A stretch of DNA of 64,000 bases, taken from Oasisia sp. SBJ-2009 (lineage: Eukaryota; Annelida; Polychaeta; Sabellida; Siboglinidae). The position numbers and the translations under genes are program-made. The stretch's first letter is position 1. Every line of letters begins with the position of its first letter. The stretch covers positions 27,068,101 through 27,132,100 of the forward strand of contig OZ024857.1 in the NCBI GenBank assembly GCA_964017155.1. The letters are read 5' to 3'. The notes beneath the pieces were generated by a model. The model worked only from the letters and a program-made list of their open reading frames with translations. It made no database searches and was not told where the DNA came from. This document shows positions 38,601-50,200 of the stretch, one piece after another.

Positions 38601-41600
38601 TGGTCAGCCACTGTAGAAGTGTCTACTTATGATTAATACATGTTGTGACACTAACAGTGGACATTGATTGGTCAGCCACTGTAGAAGTGTCTACTTATGA
38701 TTAATACATGTCGTGACACTAACAGTGGACATTGATTGGTCAGCCACTGTAGAAGTGTCTACTTATGATTAATACATGTTGTGACACTAACAGTGGACAT
38801 TGATTGGTCAGCCACTGTAGAAGTGTCTACTTATGATTAATACATGTCGTGACACTAACAGTGGACATTGATTGGTCAGCCACTGTAGAAGTGTCTACTT
38901 ATGATTAATACATGTTGTGACACTAACAGTGGACATTGATTGGTCTGCCTCTGTAGAAGTGTCTATTTATGATTATTACATCCTGTGACACTAACAGTGG
39001 AAGTTGATTGGTCAACCACTGTAGAAGTATCCACCTGTGACACTAACTGTGACTGATGTGTGTGTGACAGAGCCAGGAGACTCTGAAGGCCAGGCAGAAG
39101 CTGGAGAGAGAGTTGTCCAGCATCCAGACGGTCATCAGCGGTCTCTCCCAGCAACGCAGACATCTCTCAGAGACCATGCAGTCTCTACGCCACTCCACGC
39201 CCGACCTCTCTCTCTTGCCAGGTCAGTAGGTCAAAGGTCAATAATCGCTTTGGAAATATCAACATTTGCAATTTGCCAAACAAATTAGCTGAAAAGGACA
39301 TAGTTGCCATGACGACTGCTCAGCTGTTGGCTGAAGTCATGGTCAGTTGCCAAATGAGAAAATGTAACTGAAATTAGGGTGATATATATATATTATACAT
39401 ATATATATATATATACATATTTATATTATAATATAATATATATATATAAATATATATACATGAACAAGTAAGCAGAATTTATTTAATGTCTGGTTTGACC
39501 TGATGCTAATGAACCAGTGTTATCCACAACAATTTACTTTAATTATTTTGCACATCAACAACGTGAAATGACTATTAAAAAGTGTACTTTTATAGACACG
39601 TAAACACACATTCATGAAGCAGAGATGTCTGTTGGCAATGTTTTGTGCTGAACACTTAAGTAATAAACCATAACATTTGTTGTACGATGCTGTAGTCATC
39701 TGTTACTTGTAGACAAACTGCCGGATGCTGTTAAGACTAGCAACAAGCCTTACATGGAGACAGACGTGGACACAATGTTTTCTCGTGATATTTCTGTCCG
39801 AGATGGCGCACAGCAAGGTGAAGGTGACTGGCAGTCGACACCGCCCGCCGACGGTGCAGGCCTGCGCCGCACCACCGCCATTGATAATATCAGTAGCGCC
39901 ACCTATACTTCACCGTCGTCGATTCCACACGCAGATCACAGCGAAGCGGCAAGACAGGATGTTCCACGGATGTTTACAGAAAGCGATGGAACATCGGAAA
40001 TGGAACGTCGCCATGTTCCGCGGACGTACCGAGATGAAAGCGGAACACCAGAAATGGAACGTCACCATGTTCCACGGACATATCGAGATGAAAACGGAAC
40101 ACCAGAAATGGAACGTCACCATGTTCCACGGACGTACCGAGATGAAAGCGGAACACCAGAAATGGAACGTCACCATGTTCCACGGACGTACCGAGATGAA
40201 AGCGGAACACCAGAAATGGAACGTCGCCATGTTCCACGGACGTACCGAGATGAAAACGGAACACCAGAAATGGAACGTCACCATGTTCCACGGACGTACC
40301 GAGATGAAAGCGGAACACCAGAAATGGAACGTCACCATGTTCCACGGACATATCGAGATGAAAGCGGAACACCAGAAATGGAACATCGCCATGTTCCACG
40401 GACGTACCGAGATGAAAGTGGAACACCAGAAATGGAACGTCGCCATGTTCCACGGACTTATGATGATGGTGACAAGCCCCCGTCATCTCACGGCCGTTAC
40501 TTGCCAGAGACAGAGGAGCGCCACGTACCACGCTCGTACAACAGAACAGCGCCACCTTTTGGTAGTGACATGCATTCAGTGCGACCGGGGCTGACCTCAG
40601 ACCAGGCCTACGAATCAGGAACCTTCATGAATGGTGATACAGTGCCCCCTGCTGGCCATTCCAGGGACCAGACTGGGTCATCTCGGTGGCAGCCTTCGCA
40701 GACGTCAGGGTGGCAAGACACTGTAAGTTACATGAACTTTACAAAACATATTGTTATTTCAGAACAATTGGTTGGGTTAGACAAATTAGCAAATTAAATT
40801 ACTAATAACATACATTATATAAGTGTTTATTTATTTTGTAGGAAACCAGCCAAATTAACTACTTGCACTGTGTAATTGCGTATTGCATTTTGTTAGTGGA
40901 TCAACTAAATAATGGCACATACATTTAAAGAAATTACTCTACCGTGCTCAATAATTCAGCATAATTACACACACATATTCAATTATTCATGGTGCGTGAA
41001 ATGATTGTAAAAACATGTATATTTTGTATAATTATAATTTTTTCTCCATGTAAGGTAGACTGATCGCAGATAAAGTAATACTTCTTGTTTGATCTATGCA
41101 GCCATATGAGCCAATGAGACGAGTGGAAGATCTGTCACCTGACCTGCCCAATGAATACGCAGATTCATATTCGCCTCGAGACAGCAGCGACATTGATGAA
41201 AACACCAAACGATTCTATGGTAAAATCACCTTTGTAACATGTCATACAACGTGCCATAGGTGAAGTGATTAGACATGTGACACACCACAATGAACCAATT
41301 AGACATGTGACCTTCCACAATGAAGTGATTAGACATGTGACCCACCACAATGAACTGATTAGACATGTGACCTTCCACAACGAACTGATTAGACATGTGA
41401 CCTTCCACAGTGAACTGATTAGACATGTGACCTTCCACAACGAACTGATTAGACATGTGACCTTCCACAGTGAACCAATTAGACATGTGACCTTCCACAA
41501 TGAACTGATTACACATGTGACCTTCCACAATGAAGTGATTACACATGTGAACTTCCACAATGAAGTGATTACACATGTGATCTTCCACAATGAAGTGATT

Positions 41601-44172
41601 ACACATGTGACCTTCCACAACGAACTGATTAGACATGTGACCTTCCACAATGAAGTGATTACACATGTGACCTTCCACAATGAAGTGATTACACATGTGA
41701 CCTCCCACAACGAACTGATTAGACATGTGACCTTCCACAATGAAGTGATTACACATGTGACCTTCCACAATGAAGTGATTACACATGTGACCTTCCACAA
41801 TGAAGTGATTACACATGTGACCTCCCACAGTGAAGTGATTAGACATACTTCTGATTTTGAGTTAAGTGATTATTTGATAAAATAAACTGTTGGTGAGAGT
41901 AACAAGACATGACCTTCCTGCTCCAGGCCTACTGCCCCGGGAGAAGTCGAGAGGTCAGACTGTGAGGAAAGTAAAGAAGAATGAATCGGAGCGCAGAGGT
42001 CGAGAGAGGTGGCGACCTTCCGCAGACGTCGGTCCAGCTCCTGGTGTGTTTTACTTTGTCATCCGTCACCTGTCATTGTCACCACTGTTGGAATGTTTGA
42101 CATCCATCATTTGTTGATACACTTATTAACTTAGTTTAGTTTAGATGTTTATTATAATTCTGTTGAGAATGTCAGTAATTGAAAATAATGTATTATTTTG
42201 GGCCATAGTGATTCAATCCTCAGAACCACAACCATCAAGTGGTTCAATCCCCCAGAACCACAACCACCAAGTGGTTCCAACTCCAGAACCACAACCACTG
42301 AGTGGTTCAAACTCCAGATCCACATCCACCGAATGGTTCACCCCCTGAACCACAACCACTAAGTGGTTCAATCCCAAAACCACAACCATTAAGTGGTTCA
42401 ACCATCCAGAACCACAACTACAAAGTGGTTCTAACTCCAGAACCACAACCACAAAGTGGTTCAACTGCCAGAACCACAACCATAGTAAAACAACTGTGAT
42501 CATCCCTGAGTTTTGTCATAGTTGTGCTCTAATTCATTTCATAAAACATACTAAGTCAAACCTAGTTTGAATGCAAATATTGTGATTGAGGGACTCTTCT
42601 GTTGCAGCGTCACAAAGGTCAAAGTCCCTGCCCCGTCGAACTCCCTCCCAGACCACCAGGGGGCCGCAGGTGAAACAGAAAAGTTACGATGACTCAGGGA
42701 TGCGTTTGTCTTCAGTAAGTTGGTCCGGTGGCAGTAACATCAACTGTCCTCTGTTTGGGGACATCTTAAGACTGTCTCTTCCACTCTGACCTGTCGTAGT
42801 GATTGGAGTTTGCCTCATCAAGATTCTCTCTGGATCATACATTTATTATATGAATACCTGACTTCAACAATGCCTACACTTCTGTTTTCATTTCGTTTTG
42901 CGGGCAGAAAAACTACCACTTGTATAAATAATGTTTACACCTCAATGACATCTGCTACACTCTATGCAAAAGTAGTTTTTCTCCTCCAAAATTACCAAAC
43001 TAGAGTTCAGCTGTTGTTGAACTCAGATATTCATATAAGTTCCGTTTGTTTACTTTTACTGGTGTTTCATGTTGGGAGTGCTGATTTATTGCTTACCTTT
43101 CAGGAGGGCCTTTTGCATTTCATCTTATTCGTGCCTTCCTGGTTCCCCTGCATGTGTGAAATAAATGTTGTGAAAGCATTGTTTCCGTTTCCGTTTTATA
43201 ACCTGATGTTGTGTGTTCGGTATGTCTACACACTCGGTAATAACATCCTATTTGTGAACTTACTCAATATTTAACAATATTTTTGTTTGTCATGAAATAA
43301 AACACCCTGAGCAATACAAATACAGCTTTTGTTCCAGAATGGTGACAAATCTGGCCCGAGACAGTCAGCAGCTGCTCGCCTGTTTCCCAGTGGTATACCA
43401 GCATCCTACGCAAGCACTGGTCAGACAGTAAACAGCAAGGAGAGCGTACGTCGAATCTCAGATTTGTTCACCCCGCGACCTTTTGGCACTGGCTCGACCT
43501 CGGGTGTCCGATCAGTCTCAGCATCACGACTCGATTACGAAAACGAGGCTGCCACAAAAGACCAACCGAACTACCAAAACCCCGCGGTCACAACGATGCA
43601 TATCAACCCAGCGACATGGAAGCCAAGCCAACCAGTGTCGTGTACGATCACCACGGCAACCGTGAAGCCAATGACAGCGTCCTCGGTCCCCAGCGAGAAT
43701 CAGCCGAATGTAAAACGTGGCTCGGCATCGGGGTTGACACCACGAGAGAAGTTACGGATGCGCAGGACACCCGGAAATCGCTTCCAGACGATCTCCAGCA
43801 GTGAGCCCGTGAAGATGGAGAGGACGCCGCTGAAACATGTGAACATCCACTCAACAGCCGGGGACCTCATCTCATCTGTACGTCTCTTTCGCTCTCTCTC
43901 TCTCTCTCTCTCTCACTGATAGCTAAGACATGGACTCTTCTCTTCTGTACGTCCTTCTCTCTCTCTTTGTTTCTCTCTCTCTTTGTTTCGCTCTCTCCTT
44001 TCTACTCTCTCTCTCTCTCACTGTCTCTCTCTGTCACTCTTTCTCCATCTCCCTCTCTTTCACTCTATCCTTTTTCTTCTCTCACACTCTCTCAATCTCC
44101 ATCTCTCTCTCTCCATCTCTGTCTATCTGTCTCACTCTCTCTCTCTCTATCTCTATCGCACTCTCACTCTCA

Positions 44173-44203
<31 letters not shown>

Positions 44204-44249
44204 TCTCTCTGTCTCTCTCTCACTCTCTGTCTCTCTCTCTCTCTCTCTA

Positions 44250-44295
<46 letters not shown>

Positions 44296-47200
44296 CTAAG
44301 ACATGGTCTCAACTCATCAGCCCAGCCTTTCTCTTTCTCACTGGTACTTAGAGACAGGTTGCGCAAATATACAGAGTTGCAAAATATGTAAAACCTGATG
44401 GTTTGAGCCATTTTTCTGGACATGGCAAAATTATGAGATCAACCCTGAAATAAAGGAGAAATGGGTGAGAAAATAACTATGCATGTGAACCCCATATCTC
44501 TTACCCCAATACTACACTTTACCCCTTCCACTCACCTCTGGCTGAGTGACATAATCTCTCCATAACCCATTTATTCTCCTTCCGCATGACAAATATACTT
44601 ATTTTTTTGTTTGGGCTGTTTTTATTTTGAAGTATACAAGTTGGAACAAATGTATAATAGGCTAATAATGCAAATGAAACTGTTACAAATGAAGCTCGCA
44701 TTCTCCATGCTAACAATAGCATAATTATATATGAAAGCGCTGGAGGGTGTTTTGTAATTGTTGCTGTTCCTGTTTAAAAAGGAATGGTATTGACAAAGTA
44801 GCTATACACTGGTTATTATGTGATGTCATGTGACCTGGCAGTAAGAATGTGTTTTACCATCAGTTACATTTGTAAATAACACATAGTGATCGGGCAAGGT
44901 TTACTGACAATTATGGAATTGAAGGATTGAATTAGTGCTGTGATCCCACGGTATGTTCCATAATGAAACAGTTTCAGTACCTAGAGCCTGTCAGTGGTCT
45001 AGCAGTAATTTACTACATCATTTCATCATTTTTATACTGAATCGCTTCACAAGTATGCACTAAACGGATATTAAGCCATTTTATTTCTTATAGAATAAAT
45101 TTACATTAACAAATTGTTTCCTGTATCTCAAAGTCATGAGTTATGACGGTTGGACCCAGGGACCAACACCCAGCGTGCTCCACATACGTCACACTCACAT
45201 AAGTCAACTTGCTCACCTAAATCAAATAGATTTCCTCAGTCCTGACAATCTTTATATTTGTTTTTTACAACATAATCTGTATAAGTTGATTTATCTCTTA
45301 AGTCATATTTTTTCATTCAGTGAATTTGATTTTGTGGAACATTGAAAGTCACATCATAACACGAGACATGGTTACTGTCATTAAAAAACAATTTTTTTTG
45401 TCACTTTTGACTTTGTAAAGAACCAATCTAATATAACCTCATTTTATTTGAGGCAAAGCCTAATTAATGTTTGCAGTTATAACAAGATAATCAAGGTCAT
45501 TGCATCCCCGCAAGTTTAACTTATCTGGGGTACACTGTGTTGGATACTTGGTATGGCACCAAAATAATTATAATATATATATATATAATATATATATATA
45601 TATATTAGTCCAATGATCTATTCCTTCCAGGCACATATGATTGAGCACAGTCTCCAGCATCTGCAGATTCTGCTCAATCATTGGTGTTATGTGTGAGTTC
45701 CCTGTTTACCCACTGTGTGGCGCTGTATGCATGCTCTATTAACTGGTATCTTACAGAGGCATGATTCCGACCTTCCTGAGCTCGTTAGAGCTGACATTAT
45801 TAATCCTGAGGAGTTTGACGTTGAAACTATCGACAGGCTTGTGGTAGGTATCCCAGCATGCTCGTGGATTAAATCAGTGTTCATTGTTTATGGGGAGTTG
45901 GTTTTCGTTTTCTTTGAACATTGAGAAGTGGTCAATTATTACTAATTAACAGCAAAGATATTTTATGTTTTTTTTGGTAAATACCTGAGTACATACATAC
46001 AGAGTGGAAGTGTTGGATCAAGAAATTAAGTTTCATTAATTTTATGAGTAGTTTCATAGATTGTAGGATTGTCATTGAATCAACCATTATGCAACCATGT
46101 TTAGTGAATGACGAAATGTTGGGAGTAAGGTTATTGAAATGTAACGCCCTGGTTGGCACAGGAAAAAGTACTATAAATAGTAGTATCAATGGTGGCTATG
46201 TAGGCTATTACAACAGCAACATTAAATTTGTTACAGAAGCACTGATACATGTGCTCAGCACGTTGATGTCATTTCAAAGACTGCCACTGAAGTTATGTTT
46301 TAAACAAATAAAATTGTCAGGTAGTGCGCTTTTGCAACTGTTGCTGTGTTTCAACAAGTGTTGTGTTATTTGTTGTGTCAGTTTGTGTTACAACCGGTGT
46401 TGAGTTACAGCTTGTGTTGTGCTACAGCTTGTGTTACAACTGGTGTTGTGTTACAACTTGTGTTGTGTTTTGTGTTACACAGCTGGTGTTGTGTTATAGC
46501 TTGTGTTGAGCTACAGCTTGTGTTGTGTTACAGCTTGTGTTGTGTTACAGCTTGTGTTGTGTTACAGCTGTTTTGTGTTACAGCTTGTGTTGTGTTACAG
46601 CTTGTGTTGTGTTACAGCTTGTGTTGTGTTACAGCTGTTTTGTGTTACAGCTGGTGTTGTGATGCAGCTTGTGTTGTGTTACAGCTGTTTTGTGTTACAG
46701 CTGGTGTTGTGATACAGCTTGTGTTGTGTTACAACTGGTGTTGTGTTACAGCTGGTTTATGTTACAGCTGGTGTTGTGTTACAGCTTGTATTGTGTTACA
46801 GCTGGTGTTGTGTTACAGTGGATGTTGTGTTACAGCTTGTGTTGTGTTACAGCTGGGTGTGCCAGAGAAGGTTGACATCCCAGACAGATACGTGCCGGAG
46901 TCTGACGATGAGTTGACTGTGGAGGAGAAACAGTTCCACGAGGAGAAGGCACAGAAACTGAAGAAGCTGCTCGCTGCACAGAGGTTGGTCACTGAGGGCG
47001 TGGAGGGTGGAGCGAGTTGGATGTGGAGTGTGTGGAGCTAGTATGAGTGGAGCAAGGTGGAGTTGGATGTGGAGTGTGTGGAGCTAGTATGAGTGGAGCA
47101 AGGTGGAGTTGGATGTGGAGTGTGTGCAGCTAGTATGAGTGGAGCAAGGTGGAGTTGGATGTGGAGCGTGTGCAGCTAGTATGAGTGGAGCAAGGTGGAG

Positions 47201-50200
47201 TTGGATGTGGAGTGTGTGCAGCTAGTATGAGTGGAGCAAGGTGGAGTTGGATGTGGAGTGTGTGCAGCTAGTATGAGTGGAGCAAGGTGGAGTTGGATGT
47301 GGAGCGTGTGCAGCTAGTATGAGTGGAGCAAGGTGGAGCTGGATGTGGAGCGTGTGGAGCTAGTATGAGTGGAGCAAGGTGGAGTTGGATGTGGAGTGTG
47401 TGCAGCTAGTATGAGTGGAGCAAGGTGGAGTTGGATGTGGAGCGTGTGCAGCTAGTATGAGTGGAGCAAGGTGGAGTTGGATGTGGAGTGTGTGCAGCTA
47501 GTATGAGTGGAGCAAGGTGGAGTTGGATGTGGAGTGTGTGCAGCTAGTATGAGTGGAGCAAGGTGGAGTTGGATGTGGAGCGTGTGCAGCTAGTATGAGT
47601 GGAGCAAGGTGGAGCTGGATGTGGAGTGTGTGGAGCTAGTATGAGTGGAGCAAGGTGGAGTTGGATGTGGAGTGTGGATCTAGCAGGAGTGGAGCAAGGT
47701 GGAGCTGGATGTGGAGTGTGGATCTAGCAGGAGTGGAGCAAGGTGGAGCTGGATGTGGAGTGTGTGGAGCTAGTATGAGTGGAGCATGGTGGAGTTGGAT
47801 GTGGAGCGTGTGCAGCTAGTATGAGTGGAGCAAGGTGGAGCTGGATGTGGAGCGTGTGGAGCTAGTATGAGTGGAGCAAGGTGGAGTTGGATGTGGAGTG
47901 TGTGGAGCTAGTATGAGTGGAGCAAGGTGGAGTTGGATGTGGAGTGTGGATCTAGCAGGAGTGGAGCAAGGTGGAGCTGGATGTGGAGTGTGGATCTAGC
48001 AGGAGTGGAGCAAGGTGGAGCTGGATGTGGAGTGTGTGGAGCTAGTATGAGTGGAGCATGGTGGAGCTGGATGTGGAGTGTGGATCTAGCAGGAGTGGAG
48101 CAAGGTGGAGCTGGATGTGGAGTGTGTGGAGCCAGCAGGAGTGGAGCATGGTGGAGCTGGACGTGACGTTTGTGTGTATGTGTGTAGCTTGCAGGAGTGG
48201 AGCAAGGCGGAGCTTGAGTGGAGCCGGGAGGAGCTGGGCAGTGCATCAGAAGGCCTCCACCACAAGGTTGAGGCAGAGAAAGTGAGGCGGGAACACATGT
48301 TAGACATCCGCCAAGTCCTCGCCAGAGAGGTCATGCAGAAGAGTCGAGAGGTTGCAGGTATGTGTCAGTGGCGCCACCTGCACTACAGCTGGGTTATGTT
48401 CTCGGTGAATGGTGTTAGGAGAATGTCATTGCTAGGTACTGCCTAGCGTCACAACTAATCTGTCTTGTATTCTGCATGGACGGCCATGGCGAAATATTGC
48501 ACACATTTCCAGTGTGAACTGTGGGGTGTGGGAAGAATGGGACACGTCCCATTTTAACATGTTTTTGTTTTAATACCACATTTTATCAACCCCAAAATGT
48601 GGCATGTTTGTTATCCAGCGATTGTTTGATTTAGGATCAGTTTCTAGGGTGGTTCACAAAGAAAGGCAGTTTTCTTTTATTCTGATCTATTCCACCAATG
48701 ACCCCATTACTAAAAATCACAATTCTTTTGTGTATTCAAAAACCACAAATGTATGCACTACACTTTTATTTTCTATTTTGGTATTAATAACGTACACTTG
48801 AATTGAGTAAAGAAAGACTGCATACCATGGCCCAGTTGCATACAGTAGGTTATATATAATAATAATTAATTGTGTTATATTTGACTGTCCTACTTGAAAT
48901 ATATACATTTTGCAAACATTCAGAGTTAGTTGCATTTTACAATAATTAAGTCTACAAAGATAGAATTGTAAAAAGTATGACCAAACTTCTAGAAAGATTT
49001 GTTTATTGGGAACATACTATATTAAAGTACCATAAGAGGTATATTCCCAGGTGCATTATGCATAAATAACACAGCAAAATTGTTTGACGCTTGAGGTAAC
49101 AAGGGTATTATTAATAGTAGTTCCGGTTGTTACTGTAGCAGTTACTTTTATTAATAGCTGGGGTTAGACATGGTTATTAATATGTGGTGTTAGATATGGT
49201 GATTGTTAGGGTATGTTTCCAGTAATTATGTGATCCACACCACTGACTTGAGTCATGTTGGACGATGAAGTACAACACTGGCCTCAGTCATGTTCTTAGA
49301 AGACGTGTCTCACTGTCTATTCACTGACAAGGTTCATGCGTTCAGCTGCAGTGATGGATGTATGTTGCAGATCCCACTAGTAACTCAGAGGACAGTCTGC
49401 AGCTCTAGTGTAACACGTAAATAACTTGTGGCAGTCTTTGTTTGTGACGTGTGAGTGGTTTATCTGCGCCATTGCCAGTTTGCTGTGTGGCTTTATGCTG
49501 TCCAGCTTGGCTTGACTCCAGCGGACGTTGGGGAAACATTAATTAGTGTATATTAATTAGTGTGTAATTTAGCAATGCTTGTTAGCATTAGAGACTATGT
49601 AATTTTTTCATATGAATGACACCTTAGTAATCATTACAGTTGATTTATTTATATATCTTCTTCTATTAATTTGTTCTTATGAAATGTTTACCTGCATCTG
49701 GCAAAATTGTGATCGCGTACCATTAAAACCTGTCTGTATAGTTTGCTTTATAAGTGTAATGATATGCTATTTTAATGAATTATTTTCACTGAATATTATT
49801 GCTTTATTCTGGTTTGTTTTAAATGATAAGAGAGATGTATACCATTCAGTCGTCATCAATTACAAAACTTTAAGTTTATCTATACATCAAGACATAACTG
49901 TTGTTTGTTCCCCTATTATCACTCGCAGGCACATCAGCGTCGTGTCGCGCCATTGGCTTTTGCACCTGATGGAAATAAGGTTTCTTGAAGTTGTGGCTTG
50001 GAGTGATGTTATTGTTATGTTTGCTTTGAGTGTGATTCTGGATATGTTTTGTTTGGATTACTTTGTATAGTGACACTAGTAAAATGGGAAGAGCATTTCT
50101 TTTTTATCATATTTTACATATATTGCTGGCAGTTCCTATGGTGATGTGAAACAGGACATAGAAATGAGGCTCTGTTGAGGGTCATGGGACATGGAAATAA

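Noticed and set aside
39910..40555. Long - strand ORFs opposite exon 23
   Set aside because: Antisense reading of a 54-bp repeat; the + frame joins the flanking exons in phase and continues the family protein.
41165..41885. ORFs of over 200 codons on both strands
   Set aside because: Exact 30-bp repeat without stop codons; period divisible by three makes them open by construction.
42810..43274. 154-codon ORF
   Set aside because: AT-rich, no domain recognised, lies wholly in intron 26 and lacks supporting splice or regulatory signals.
45631..45685. Candidate exon [17 protein letters not shown]
   Set aside because: Acceptor CCTTCCAG is good, but the putative donor is poor, the length disrupts the phase-0 join of exons 27 and 28, and no family similarity is seen.
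49612..50070. 152-codon ORF in intron 30
   Set aside because: Very AT-rich, hydrophobic by composition, no recognisable domain; likely a chance open frame.
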